Counted from the first letter of the stretch, positions 1-11,732 are shown. The stretch is DNA of 64,000 bases from Larus michahellis (GCF_964199755.1 NC_133917.1:4717967-4781966), one strand, 5' to 3'. The notes: generated by a model not told the origin, from the letters alone. A program made the numbers and translations.

Positions 1-400
1 CCTGAGACTTGTGCTCCCACATTTTTAACGCCATTCCACATTCTCAGCACTTCCCCACACGCTCATAGTTTCATTGTGTTCAAGTATCTGCAGACTTTTT
101 TTTTGGCTGCTCCTTCTGAATCATTTATTCCAAGTCACTTCAGGAAATAGTCCTTTATTGTACACATAAAGATTTAAAGGAGATCGCGAGCATTGTGCAT
201 CTGGCGACAGAGGCAGGTTGGGGCGCAGAGGGGACAGGGAAGGCGGAGTGGGGCGAGAGGGGAGGGGGGAGCTGCCATTTGGCCACTCATGCACCAAATC
301 TGCCACAAATAATTAGAACAGGGAGGATGAAAACCCACTTCTGGGATGGTCCTGAAAGAGAAACTCCTGCTTCCCGCCTGCCCCAAAGCAGAACGGGTTG
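1..400. other. Left flank; possible 3' end of a minus-strand transcript
   Basis: No convincing coding sequence is visible. Two AATAAA signals lie on the minus strand, at plus coordinates 124-129 and 154-159. They would suit the 3' end of a minus-strand transcript finishing around 100-150. A CpG island lies immediately to the right, so this could also be the end of a short promoter-derived transcript. The reading is weak, since AATAAA occurs by chance in AT-rich DNA. Confidence 0.25.
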
Positions 401-867
401 ATTTGGTGCCGACGGCCGGAGCGCCGCAGGAGGGGACATCACCCCGGTAGCCAGGAGCAGCTCGGACACCGGGGCCGGGCGGCGGCGGGGCCCTCAGGCT
501 CTCCGAACCCCCCCGCAGCCCCCAAAACCCCCTTTTTTCTCCCCACACCACCCTGCGCGGTGCCGGACGGGGCCGATCCCGGCTGTCACGGCCCCACGCG
601 TGACCGGGGCACCGCTCCCCCCCAGCCCCCCGGGGTCCCGGTGCACGACGCGGCCAGCCCCGGGCCCTGCGAGCCGGCAAATCCCCGCGGGACACCGGGC
701 ACGGGAGAGGGAGCAGCGCTCCGGCCCGCCTCCGGGGCGGGTAACGGTCAGCGGGCACCGCCACATCCCCGCCACGGCGACCCAGTGCCGCCGGGTCCCG
801 GCCCCCCCGCCCCGGCCGCGCTGACAGGGCGCGCGCCCCGCGCTCCCCCCTCCCCCGCCCCACGCAC

Positions 868-1030
868 CTGCGGCGGCCGGGAGGCGGGTCCCGCGCGCGC
901 ACCTGTCGCAGCTGAGGCGGTGAATGCACCTCCGCGCGGCGGCGGCGCCGGGCAGCCGCGGCGGCCCCGCCCCTCGACACGCCCCCCGCCCCTCGACACG
1001 CCCCCTGACGGGGGGCTTCCCCGGCGCATG
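868..1030 (-). other. Candidate minus-strand non-coding first exon with two possible donors
   Basis: Reading the minus strand, two good 5' splice sites occur in the CpG island: CAG|GTGCGTG with the exon ending at plus coordinate 868, and CAG|GTGCGCG with the exon ending at 903. The transcription start is unknown and the right limit given is arbitrary. The product is unrecognised, and a LIMA1 5' UTR exon is only a synteny guess. Confidence 0.25.
970..1007. repeat. Two-copy 19-bp tandem repeat in CpG island
   Basis: The core CTCGACAC occurs at 972-979 and again at 991-998, with the same GC-box-like flanks (GCCCC before, GCCCC after). This makes two near-identical 19-bp units. Each unit carries a CACGCCCC-type KLF/Sp box. 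Confidence 0.8.
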
Positions 1031-1034
1031 CGCA
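1024..1034. promoter_or_regulatory. NRF1-type palindrome
   Basis: The sequence GCGCATGCGCA matches the palindromic NRF1 consensus and sits inside a CpG island, where such sites usually mark housekeeping promoters. The motif is seen; binding is inferred. Confidence 0.6.
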
Positions 1035-1125
1035 CTGCGCCCCTCCCCCGAGGACGCGGGGGCTTCCCTGCGCGGGCCCTTCCCGCCCTCTGCCTGCTGG
1101 CGCTGAGGGCGGTGGGCGCTGCTCG

Positions 1126-1145
1126 ATGGCCGCCTCCGCTGTGAG
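1126..1145 (+). other. Candidate plus-strand first exon end (ATG plus donor)
   Basis: An ATG at 1126 is followed by six codons reading MAASAV and then a strong 5' splice site, GAG|GTAAAC, with the donor GT at 1146-1147. The Kozak context has G at +4 but T at -3, which is mediocre. If real, this is the 3' end of a first exon whose next exon I could not find. The local sequence is partly duplicated at about 1907, and that copy lacks the ATG. Confidence 0.25.
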
Positions 1146-1146
1146 G

Positions 1147-1275
1147 TAAACGGGGGCTTTCGGCCCTTCCCGGCCCCCCTTTCTGGGCAGTTCCCCTCGC
1201 AGGGGTGTCCTGGCAGTCGGTATGTACGGCCCCGAGCGCCACAAGGGTGTATTTGTCTCTGGGCTCAACGTGCCC
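1147..1275 (+). repeat. Copy A of a duplicated ~110-bp segment
   Basis: This segment aligns with 1907-2011. Both copies run through a GGGGCTTT..GCCCTT block, then GGTGTCCTGGCAGTCGGT, then a GTAC..GAGC.CCACAAGGGT block. By eye the identity is about three quarters with small gaps. A CR1 element lies between the copies, so this is a local duplication rather than an ordinary target-site duplication. Confidence 0.65.
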
Positions 1276-1357
1276 TGGCGATGTGCACTGGCAGCCCAGA
1301 AACCACCTGCAGCCTGGGCCACGTCCCCAGCAGCGTGGGCAGCAGGGTGAGGGGGGG

Positions 1358-1908
1358 AGGAATTCTGTGCCTCTGCTCTGGGGAGACGACCCCCTTGCAG
1401 TGCTGCCTCCAGCTCTGGGGCCACTAGAAGGCCACCACAGCAGAAGGCCATGGAGCTGTTGGAGCAGGGCCAGAGGAGGCCACATAGGTGCTGGGAGGGT
1501 TGGAGCCCCTCTACTGTGAGGACAGGCTGAGAGAGCTGGGGAGGTTCAGCCTGGAGAAGAGAAGGCTCCAGGGAGACCTTCCAGTCCCTAAAGGGACTCC
1601 AGGAAAGCTGGGGAGGGACTCTGGAGCAGGGAGTGTAATGATGGGACGCAGGGTAATGGCCTCAAACTGGAACAGGGGAGATTTAGATTGGATATCAGGA
1701 AGAAGTTCTCTCCTGTGAGGGTGGTGAGCCCCTGGCCCAGGTTGCCCAGAGAAGCTGTGGCTGCCCCATCCCTGGAGGGGTTCAAGGCCAGGTTGGCCGG
1801 GGCTTGGAGCAACCTGGGCTGGTGGGAGGTGTCCCTGCCCAGGGCAGGGGGTGGCACTGGGTGGCCTTTAAGGCCCCTTCCAACCCAAACCATTCTGTGA
1901 CTCTATGA
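1358..1908 (+). mobile_element. CR1 LINE fragment, 3' portion, sense orientation
   Basis: This is a 5'-truncated CR1 retrotransposon. It shows the characteristic blocks for the C-terminal end of the reverse transcriptase reading frame (GAGGTTCAGCCTGGAGAAGA, then GCCCAGGTTGCCCAGAGAAG) and a 3' end reading CCATTCTGTGACTCTATGA. No intact reading frame remains. It belongs to the same subfamily as the copy at 11733-12256, with which it shares long identical stretches. Confidence 0.9.
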
Positions 1909-2011
1909 AACAGGGGCTTTCTGCCCTTCTGGGTCACTCACTGCACAAGGGTGTCCTGGCAGTCGGTCTGTACAGCTCTGAGCACCACAAGGGTAGATTT
2001 GGGCTCTGGGG
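1907..2011 (+). repeat. Copy B of a duplicated ~110-bp segment
   Basis: This is the second copy of the segment at 1147-1275 and starts directly after the 3' end of the CR1. It preserves the GTGTCCTGGCAGTCGGT core at about 1948 and the CCACAAGGGT block. Several CpGs of copy A are TpG or CpA here, consistent with methylation decay outside the island. Confidence 0.65.
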
Positions 2012-4019
2012 GCCCACGGGCTCGTCCCAACTCTGTTAAGGTTGGAACAAAGGGCCTCGAAGCCACAGCTTCTGGCTTCCAGAAGTGACCCTGTGCTCCA
2101 TGATTCACTGGTGTCTGGATGGCGCGAGGTTGTAGGAAGGGCTGTGTGATGAAAGGAATGAGCGCTGGGCTTGGTGTTGGGGGTCCCCCGCAGACTTGGT
2201 TTGTTTGAAAACAAGAAAGAGGGTTTTCAGCAGCCAAACTAGATAACCTGCATTCCTGAGATACTCGAAAGTTTGTGTATCTTCATTAGCATGACACGAG
2301 TTCGCTCTCCAGATAGTACAGCGGCTCCTCAGGATGTTTATCTGAACAATGTACTTTCAGGAATAGCTTTAGCTGTTTGTTTCTTTTTCTTTCCACATTA
2401 TTCTTCATAATGTGTAAAGTACTGAATTCCTGAGTTAAAAAAAAAAATGATTGGATGTAGTCAGTGCCATAGCTCAGCCCCCCCACTGCTACTGTTAATC
2501 AGGCCAAGAGTTTAACGTGGCCTTTGTCATGCCCACAGCTCACATCTACTTTGAGCTCTCCCAAATTCCCAGCCTTCTTGTTCTGTGCTTGCAGAGCGGC
2601 TAGTGAGCCTCCACCAGATCCCCGAACCATTAAGACAGGAAGTGACTAGTTAAAATTAATATGCTGGTATTACTTTTATGTCAATCTTGGCAATTTACTC
2701 ATTCCAGTAAAAAGCCTGAATTATGGCCCAGAAAATACATACAATTTGTAAATTACAGGCTTCATAGCTTTAACAAACGGCACAGCAGTCTGTGCACTGG
2801 AGGGTTGTATGTCCAGGTGGAGCAGATGTGACATTGTTATTAGAGCATGTCAGATAAACTTATATGTGCTGTTATTAAATGCATGACTTGTACAGGAAAT
2901 TGCATGTTTATCTAGGTTATGTGAGCAGGACACTTCAAGCTTGATTCAGCTGCTGAAGCAGAGGTATCTGCTGCCACTTTGGGCACCCTTGGCTGTCTGA
3001 GACACCAGCACAGACCACTACAGGCTTTGCACCCCTCTGGACTGACTTCCCCTCTTCTTCTGGTGATGGGAACACTACAGGGCATCACAAATGACACCAG
3101 ACACCAGTGTTTGGGCAGCTTTAGCAAGCCATTCCTGCTTTACCCATATGCAGCCTCATCCATAGAAATGCAGTAGTGTTTTGTTTTGACTAACAGAAAA
3201 TAATTTTATTTCAATAGATTTAAAGATTTTTCAAAGTGAGAAATTGTCATCCTTCTCTATGAATATATACTTAGAAAAAGTGATCATTTTGAGAGATACA
3301 TATATATGATGGAGTAATTATCTGGAAATTTAGGAGTATGAAATATACTGCAGTAGTGCCTGTAAGATTAGTTATCCAAGTATCAAAGATAAAGTGATGC
3401 ATCTCACTACTTACTTACGTTACAGCAGCTCACAGATTGCCAATGAAAATCAGTGAGCAATAATAACATAGGGAAAAAAATAATAATCAAACTAGATAGT
3501 GTAACGCCTCTGTGCTGATGCCACACGTGCCGCTTCCTCTCCCCAGCAGGCTCTGGCGGTGCTGGCCTCAGGATTGCTCCATGTGGCCAAGGGATCTGCC
3601 TGTGGGATTAGTGTCTAAATGAGGCCACGCTGTAATGTGAGGCACTGCACACAACTGTAAGGATGGGCGGAGAGGCAGATGAGAGTAGCAGTTAGAAGAT
3701 ACCACGTTGCCTTAATTAATTGTGTGTAAGGTTTTGGGGATTGAATTTAGAACGTTAATAACATCCTCCTGTCTCAGACCAACGACACTGCCAGCCCAGT
3801 AGCCTGTCTCCAGTGGTGGCTACAGGAGATGCTGTTTGGGCAAGCATGTGAGCCAGGGTTCTTGCTGCTGTCTGTTTCCCTCTCTAGCATCCCGAAAGCA
3901 GTAGAGATGTTAAAGGGTGCATCTTTGCCCTTTTAGCAGCTATTTATTCACTTGTTGCTTGTGAATTTATGTAACCCTTTTAAACTTGTTGATATTGTCT
4001 TCTGTGAGGTTCCAGACTT
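2012..4019. other. Intergenic, no gene recognised
   Basis: This is AT-rich unique sequence with many stop codons in all frames. The open stretches are short and none resembles a known protein. No splice-framed exon or strong repeat was recognised. Confidence 0.5.
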
Positions 4020-4340
4020 GTGTCAAAAAATACTTTTCTTCTGTTTTAAACTAATCTTGTACTTTCAAAGTGTGCCTCCTTGTTCTTCTATAGCAGGATT
4101 CTGTGAATATTAAGTCTGTGTTCAAACCACCTTTGTGACTTTGTAAACCTCAATAAGATCCTTCTCAGCCATCTTCTCTCTTAATTGAAGAGTCCCAGCC
4201 TTTTTGATTGCTCCTTATGAAGGCAGCTCATCCCTCCCCTCCTCTGGACCCTCTGTAACTCCATCACCTTCCCTAGCAGTTGAGACCAGAACCGCACTCC
4301 AGATGTGAGTACACCGAGGATTTCTAGAACAGCAGATGAA
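4020..4340 (-). mobile_element. Old, diverged CR1-like LINE fragment
   Basis: On the minus strand the sequence follows the CR1 3' reverse transcriptase region in a degraded form. Recognisable pieces include the reverse complements of 'gcctccttgttctt' and 'ctcctttgg..ctctgtaactccatcacc'-like blocks. It has no open frame. It is much more diverged than the four clear CR1 copies in the window, so the limits are approximate. Confidence 0.5.
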
Positions 4341-5649
4341 GGCTTTGTCCTCACCCAGGTTTCCTGCCTGCGAGCAGCCAATGTTCAGCTGGCTTTTTTG
4401 GCTGCCATTGCACCCTGAGCCAGTGGCTGCAGAGAGCTATCAACGACAATGCTGCTTTCCTGAGTTGCAGCTGACAGCTCTGAGCCCAGCATTGATTTTA
4501 AATGTGTTTTCTGGTGGTTTGGTAAGAGGTTGTGAGTTGCAGGTATAAAAGGTGACAAGTCAATGAGATACCAACAGCCTGTTCCGGGAAAACAATCTCA
4601 GGTGTAATTATTAACACATTTATGGTGCTTGTTTCTTTCAAGGCATGGCATCTTTCCTACTGTTAGAGCAGCAGAAAGCAGCTCTGCTAGTAGATTTATA
4701 CCAGAGAGGAGAACCCCAAGAAGTATCTTCTGTCTTCTCAGTCTTCCCTTTTTGATATTTCATCCAAGTGTCTTGCTTTTGGCGTAGCAGCGCGTCCTGA
4801 GGGAGTCTGCACTCTCTGCCTGATTCTCTGAGTGTTGGGGCTGCCCGGCTTCCTACAGAAGAGGCCAGTGCCAGCAGACAGGGTAAGGCAGCTGCTGGAG
4901 AAACGCTCAGTGCTATGGACAGTGGTCAGGCACCCACATGGCGCTGCTTTTTTTTTTTTTTTTTGAGATCTCCACCCAACCAGTGAACTTCATGTGACCC
5001 TTCCCAACAGCACCACTGGTTTGTTTAATCAGTGATTAAACTGGAATTTTACTTCCAAACATACTCTGTCAGTCTTTACATGCCCTTTTTGTTTTTTAAT
5101 AAAGCCAAGGCAATAGAAAAATGCAACAATCATTAAAGTGCTGTTGCATAACTTTACTAAGGAGGCATCACACATCTGTATTAGATGTGGTGACTTTGGG
5201 GCTTAAGAGCAGAAGCTTTAAGCCCTACGGAAAGCTGCTATTCCAGAAAGCGAGAAGGTACAGCCTAGTATCTCTTAAACCTGTTACTGTGCAAGTGCCC
5301 TTGCCAGCTCCTGTAGCCCTTTCTGAGCTCTCGTTCAGGCAGACAGTTCAGGACTCCAGGATTGCTTCTTCCAACACCACGTGTGTCACCTTGACCAAGA
5401 AAAACAAACCTTAATTCTGGGAGTGAAGTACAATTAAAAAAAAACGTGTGGTGGTATCCTACAAGGTCAGTGCAGGTTTTTTCCATGTTGTGTTCCTTTT
5501 AAAAAATAGTTCTTGTTTTCTAACCATCAGTGAGTGCAGAGTTGCATACCCCATAATGATTCCCTGAGCTCTCTCCTGGGTGGGAATAGCTAACTTTGTG
5601 CAATTATAGTTGGGCTTGCTTTGCCCCTGCATCTTTGTATTCATTAGCA
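4341..5649. other. Intergenic, no gene recognised
   Basis: Unique sequence with a 17-base T tract at about 4950-4966 (an A tract on the minus strand). Nothing coding was recognised. Confidence 0.4.
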
Positions 5650-5840
5650 TTTTTTTTTGCCAGCAGTTTGAACGCCCAAGTTCTTGGTGTCGTGAGATCC
5701 TTCTCTGGGTCTTTCACTCAGTTTGGATATCCTGAGTAATTTTATATCATCAGTCAACTTTGACACTTCATTGTTTACCTCTTTTTCCAGCTCATTGACT
5801 ATACTGTACAATTCAGGTCTCAGCACAGATGCATGCGTTA
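5650..5840 (-). mobile_element. Old CR1/L3-type LINE relic
   Basis: The block around ATATCATCAGTCAACTTTG, TTTACCTCTTTTTCCAGCTCATTGA and CAGGTCTCAGCACAGATGC matches, in degraded form, a stretch common in ancient amniote CR1 elements read on the minus strand. It may be part of the same insertion as 4020-4340. Limits are approximate. Confidence 0.45.
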
Positions 5841-6479
5841 TTGTAGCACGGCATGTTGGAGGCTTATAAAGCAAAAGCTGCTGTTACTTCATGGTGAAAG
5901 AATGACAACCTCCCTCCAGTACAGCACCACTTCCTAGCGGCACCAGCAGGACAGCCTGATCTCTCCCTCTGCGTGTTGCAAGCACCTTTTTGTCTGCAGG
6001 TAACTTTAACCACGCAGTTGCTTACTGTGAGCTCTTTCATTCTCAGACAGTCAGAGTTGCTGCTTTTTCTTGAATTACAGAATTCATTCTCACTCTGCCC
6101 TCTCGGGGACTGAGAAAGATATTGGATCTACCTGATGAACACAGTTATGGATTTCTTCTCTTTTGTACACATTTCAGGTTATTGCAAAGGCAGCAAATAG
6201 AAGGGATGAATCGATTCCCTGCAGGATGTATGTTCTCTGTGGGACAAAGCCAGAACTGCTCAATAGTTCTTGTAGAGCCCTTTCCTGGCAGCTCCTGGCT
6301 GTCCTTGGCATCAGCACTTGGAGCTCTAGCCTTTGGAGCACGTAAACCTGGGTTCCCACCCGAGAGGCTCCACAAAGCGGTCCTCTAACAAGTGAGTATT
6401 TCATAGCTGCTAATCTAGTCATTTGTTTTTGGATTTTCCTAATTAGCACTCATTAGGTGACTCCTGCATTAATAGAAGT
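5841..6479. other. Intergenic, no gene recognised
   Basis: Short overlapping open frames exist on both strands near 6122-6449, but no protein family is recognisable and no splice pattern supports them. Confidence 0.4.
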
Positions 6480-6615
6480 TCAGGAAGCACCATCCTCACT
6501 TTGCAATGGGTGAAGCGAGGAACAGGAATCTGAAATGGCTGTTGCGTAACCAGTACCAGAGCTGGGATTGAAGTCTAGGGTCTGAGCCCTGCCTTTTAGC
6601 TATTAATGTGCTCTT
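6480..6615 (+). mobile_element. MIR-like SINE relic
   Basis: The sequence tracks the MIR core. A CCATCCTCACTTTGCAATGGGTG-type block stands for the 'cattttacagatggggaaac' part. It is followed by GCTGGGATTGAAGTCTAGG and GTGCTC, equivalent to 'gagctgggattcgaacccaggtctg...gtgctc'. It is diverged, as expected for an insertion predating the bird radiation. Confidence 0.5.
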
Positions 6616-9600
6616 TCTTACCGAGACAGTCAGGTACAGATGTAAATGTTCCTGGGAAGGAGAATGAGAGATGGAGAAAGAGAGGAAGCAAAAAGGTAGA
6701 GTGGCAGGCGGCTCTGCAGTGCTCCTTTGGAGATGATTGATAACAATATTTCCCAAACAACTAATGAGCTTTTCCTTATTTCTGGTGTCAATCTATGTTC
6801 CTGAGTTGGTGTTCTCAGCGAAGTGCAGGGCTGGGGAGATGAACTGGTGAATGCCATTATTTTTTTCCTTCTCTTTGCTGGAGCTTATCAGATGTCGTGA
6901 GGCCCTTTGGACTTAATTGCCTTTTGAAAGGCACAGCTACTGACCTGACCACTGAGGTACTGTCACCAGCACAGCTCCTGGCAAAGCAAAACGTTTCCTG
7001 CCAGAAGCCGATGAATCTCAGATGCCTTTTGCTAAATAGGGGACTTTTGGTGGAGTTAAACATTAACATCCTTCAAAGCTCCTGACTGTTCAAGGTTCAG
7101 GAGGGAAGCCGTGCTGAGTCAGCCTGGCAGCTGTATTTCCTGCTCCAGCTCTCTCCTCCTTCTGCATGATTCACTTGCTCCTCCTCTGCCAGGAAGTCTG
7201 AGTCCAGGATGGAACAATAAGGAGGAGGCAGAGGGATACTTCAGCTATCTCACACCACGTCCTTGGAGATCAGCTCCCGATCACTGGATACCCTGGTGGG
7301 TTTCCTGGCTGGCCTACAACTAATCTTGGTGCAGCAAGAAGGGAAACTTGTGGCTACCAAAAGACACCTCTGAGCTGCAGAATTCCCTTCAGCTGTTAGC
7401 AACGCCACACTCGTGCCACGCAGCAGGGCCGTGCTCCTTCCAGGCAGTGCTGGGCAATGGGCTGTGAATTCATAGGGCAGCTTATTCTTGCCTGGCTGTT
7501 CCCTGCGTGGATTGCTTTTATATGGGCACTTTAAATAAAAAGGTAAATCCTTTTAGCTGTGGCAGTTTCAAGAGAGTGGCCCAGTAGCAGGGAAGGAGGG
7601 TAGGCAGATGAGAAGAGCTGTTTTATTTAATATTATTGCCACAGTATATACACTCCAGCACTGCCAAGTCTTTGGGCGTAGCCGCAGTCTGACATGGGAA
7701 ACTGATTGTTCAGTGCTGTTGCCTGGCTGCCTCTTGGAGCTGGAGCTCTGTGCTGTTTGCCTTGTGCTGAGGAGTGTTGGAATAAGACCCAGCGATTGCT
7801 GCTCATCGGCTCCGGGGCTGCCCGAGGCACCTATCCCACGCTGGTGGGACTTAGTTTTGCCTGGAAAGCAAATCGTTTACTTCAGCATGGATGAAAGTTT
7901 GTGAAAATGCAACTGCACAATCTCTGCTGAGCTCAGACCTAGAAACGCAGCCAAGAGTCTCGCTGGCTTTGGATAAAACTTTGCTGTGGTTACAGGCATC
8001 GTGGGATCATGTGATGGTGCAGCTGATCTTTCCAACATCCAGCATTCATGCTTTAGGCCTCTTCTGCTGCACAATAACACATTTGGAGTTCCAAACGTTG
8101 TCTCCTTGCTAGGATTGTCATTTATTGATACCAGAATTATCGGTCAAGAGTTGTTGAGGCAACTCCTCTGCCTTTGCTTATGTTCCTGACTCTCCCAGGC
8201 TTCTTCCCAGCGTGCCAGCCCCTCCACAGAGCCTTCGGCATCCTCTGCTAAGGGATTTCTAAATAGACACAGCTTCTCCCTCCAGGACAAAGGCACTGTC
8301 TTTCCTACCCAGGACAGCGTGCCACACCTATCTATTCCTCAAGTGCTTGGGTTCTCAGTCCAGTGAACTAAGGAGGGAATCGGGTCAGAGCTGGAGTCTG
8401 AGCCCCTTTGAGACATGTTGACAGAGAAATGGATGCCTTGAAACAACTTGAAAAGAGCTCTGGGGAGGGAGAAGAGCAGGAAAGTGTTAGTTGTGAGCTG
8501 CCACCGTCTCCCAAGATCTCTTCTCCCGCGAAGAGCATGGCCCTGGCTCTTCTGTGACCCCTTTCTTCCTGCAGGATAATGCAGGGTAATGGCAGGCAGG
8601 GAGTCAGCTGCTCTGCCACAGGGTTAGTCCTCCAGATAGATGAAAGGAAAGTGGTTTGGTGGCCAAATGAATGTCATGGCTTTATAGAAGAATTAAAGCC
8701 AGATGTTTCCAGCAGGCCTGCTGAGACCAGCCTTGTCTGACAGTTACCAAGCCACCGAGGAGGCCTAGCCAGTGTCTGCAGAGCTCAGTGCTGGGAACAC
8801 CCTGTGATCCCAAAGGCTCCACCGCAGTTGCTGGAGGCACCCTGGCTGTCTGGAAGGACGACACGCAAGAGCTGAGGCAGAGATAGTGCTGCCAGCTCAA
8901 TCTTTATTCAGTGTTTAAAAATGTTTATTCCTTGCTGCTAATGGTGATGGTAGCAAAGGTATTTAGACGAAATTTGGTACCTTTGCACAAAATACTGGGG
9001 CCAAAAGGTGGTCTAGCTGTGCTGGCATCAGCTCTAACTTCAGCTGGGGGCTTGCAAGCACAGGGCAGCGTATTCATGTTTAACGGAGTCCAGAACATCA
9101 TCCCCATCTCAGGGACTGACCTCAGACCCCTCGGACAGGCTGACGTTCAGTCTAACAGACCGGGAAAGCTTCTCCCATGGAGGGACTTCATCAGAACCAG
9201 GGAGAACGCATTTTATTCTTTCATCGCACATGTGGTGTTTTGTATTCAGCTGTGACTGAAGCTAATGATCATTCCAGTGAGGGCAGAACAGAGGTAAAAT
9301 GCTAGGAAAAGGGAAACTGAATCCTTGCCTCGGCACAATCAAGGAGAGAGCAGCGTTGCCCTCTTTGCTAGGGAGTAACCAAAACCTCAGGACTGCTGGG
9401 TGTGTGGTTCCAGCTCACACCCAGCAGTAATTAATCTTTTTGCCAGCACAGCTGCTCCAGGCTTCTGACTACAATAGGTATTGCTCTTTTGCATTCACCA
9501 GTCTGCCTGCTGGTTATAACATTCATCTTCTGGCCTCTTAAGGACAAATTCCTGATGCTGTGCCCTCAGCGCTACCTCGAGGTGGAGTTTCCTCTTGCGA

Positions 9601-10764
9601 AACCAGCGGGTGCTGAAAATGTCCTGCTGGCTCGGATGACTGGGAAAGGCTTTGCTCACTGGTTTAGATGTATGTGTCACGGTGCTCATCTTCCATCTGT
9701 CCCATCCCGACTCCTTGGATTCTACTGCTCTAGAGCAGCAGGTGAGGTGCCCTTGAGATCCAGTTTGCCACTGTGTCACTGTCTTCTGCTGCAGAATAAA
9801 TGATAAACACGGAAGGTGCACCCGAAGCAAGCAAAAGTAAATAGAGCAGAGGGAAGTGAGGTGGCAGGAAATCCCAGTTTTTACTGGCACCTGCTCATAT
9901 CGGGTAATTTGACCTATAAGAAAAAAATAAATCCCTCTGTAGTCCAATTCCACAGAGCTGGGCAAAGGACTGCCATAAAAAAGGGAGCTTTCTGCCATGC
10001 CCTTCATTTGTTCTCACTATGTGACATCTCATTTCAGTGTGTGCATCAGTTCCTCCTGCTCAGTAACATCCCGGACAGAGGGCACACTTGTTTCTGCTGT
10101 CATTCCAAAACCAACTGTGGAGAGAAGGCCTTTGGGAGCAGAGTGGGAGCCAGAAGCAGGCTCCCTGGCAGCGCTGGACGGAGCTCAAGGGAAGCTGTTT
10201 CCCTCACCACCCTCCTGTGAGTTAACAGTCGATGGTGACTAACAGGAAAGAAACTTCACCATAGTGTAAACACCAAAATGTTTGTATTTGCCTTCCCGGT
10301 GGGTATGAACGTTATCTGATTGTAGCGTGTTCTGTTTCTTGAATTGTGTCGCTTCTGCATCGCTTCTGTAGACAGAGAATTATTGTTACAAAGCATGAAT
10401 TATTGTCTAGCTCTATAGACTGCGCCTGGTTTTCCACCCCCTCTGCACTTAAAGCTGAGGAGGCTGTAAGTGTGTCAGGACTCCGCCAACGCGGGAAGCG
10501 TCTTGACCGACATCCGTGGCGCTGGCCACTCTCCCAGCTGGGCATTTCAGTTAAATGGGGGGACCTTGTGGGAGTCAGGCAGAACCAGCTTCAGGAAAAT
10601 AATCTAATCTGAGCATTAGCGATAATTTACATCCCGTCAAGGCTTGGCTCCAGAATCCTGAGCTCCTGTAGGGGACCCGGGTATTTAGCAGGTTGGAACA
10701 TGAGGCTCAGAACTGTTTTGTGCTGCGGTTTCTCTATTGCTTTGATATCTCCCTTTAAAGAGAT
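6616..10764. other. Intergenic, no gene recognised
   Basis: Unique sequence with scattered short open frames. The longest is a 170-codon minus-strand frame at 9495-10007, which resembles no family I know and overlaps a 104-codon frame on the other strand. No clear repeat was recognised. Confidence 0.45.
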
Positions 10765-10915
10765 GGGCACACTAAAAATTAATGAGCAGATTCGGAGATA
10801 AAGAGGTCTGTAAAACAGGGATAACACTTAACTGCTTCATGGGGGGCATAAGGATTAATGAGTTAATGTTCACAAAGTGCTTTGAAGATGAAAAGTGCTA
10901 AGTCTGATTGCATCT
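10765..10915 (+). mobile_element. MIR-like SINE relic (3' core)
   Basis: The order of blocks matches the MIR 3' core: CTGTAAAACAGGGATAACAC, then a GCATAAGGATTAATGAGTTAATG block, then AAAGTGCTTTGAAGATG. These correspond to the family's 'tgtaaaatggggataata', 'gaggattaaatgagttaat' and 'aaagtgcttagaa' segments. Divergence is substantial. Confidence 0.6.
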
Positions 10916-11732
10916 GGTGGGTGAAGCAGATGAGAATGAAGAAGAGGTTCTCCATTCCATACTGTAACTACCGGGAACGAGGCCTTGCTAAATGTCATGA
11001 TAAATAACGATCTGAGGACGCTTTGCTCTCGTGCTGTCCCTGGCGATTTGTAGTCGGGCAGCCCCTGGCAGAAGATCGGTTTCCAGAACAGATCCCATAG
11101 TCTGTAAATAGTCACGTCTCATTTATTCTGCTCGAAGTTACTTATTTGGTTTCTGTGACTTTCATTTGCTTTTCTTTCATTCATGTGTGTCCCGGAGATG
11201 CTGGGCAGTGAAGCACCCACAGCACCTGCCAGCTGGACCGTCACTTTGCAGTATGGCTTGTGCTCCCATTGCTAATCTCGTTAGTGGACACCGATTATTT
11301 CTCTGACCCCAGGGTGCCCAGCAGGGCGAGCGACAGGGACCCATGGCAAAATCCGTGGGCTGAAAACTCTGTCCTCTACCCCCACTGAACCCACTGCGGA
11401 ATGTATTAATTCTTTAATAGAATAAGTCTTGATTGAAATCCCCCAAACAACCCTGGTTCTGTGCTGTTATAACTTTTGTGGGTATTTCTCCGTCGCTCTA
11501 AAGCTAAATGGTTTCCACGGGGGTTTTTTCCTTGCAGGAATCCCCACCGTGGGTCTGTGTGATGCCAGCAGCGGAGGCGCATGTGATTCTGGTGGTGGGG
11601 CCCTGCGGGCGGTGGGGTCTGGCCCTTTCTCTTGCCATAGGATACCCCGATCTCTGCTGTGTCGCTGCTGCGTCGTGGACATGGAACGTGCGATGCGCAG
11701 AATCAGCCAATCTGCCCCCCTAGGAGGGGATT
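10916..11732. other. Intergenic, no gene recognised
   Basis: Unique sequence leading into the CR1 copy. A plus-strand open frame starting at 11429 runs into the CR1 and is not considered real. Confidence 0.4.

Larger units (their letters stand above)
400..1150. promoter_or_regulatory. CpG island promoter of an unidentified gene
   Basis: This is a dense run of CpG dinucleotides and GC boxes that stands out from the flanks. It contains a perfect NRF1-type palindrome, a tandem pair of GC-rich 19-bp units, and splice-donor-like sites on both strands: plus after 1145, and minus with exon ends at 868 and 903. Together these indicate a promoter with first exons, possibly bidirectional. In human the gene upstream of LARP4 that survives across vertebrates is LIMA1, transcribed away from LARP4, so a minus-strand LIMA1 first exon is one possibility. 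I cannot see protein sequence that confirms it. Confidence 0.65.

Noticed and set aside
174-1451. 425-codon minus-strand open frame across the CpG island
   Set aside because: Low stop density follows from GC content. The translation is arginine/proline/glycine-rich noise, overlaps other equally open frames, and has no domain.
9495-10007. 170-codon minus-strand frame in intergenic DNA
   Set aside because: No recognisable domain or splice support, and it is paired with a comparable frame on the opposite strand.
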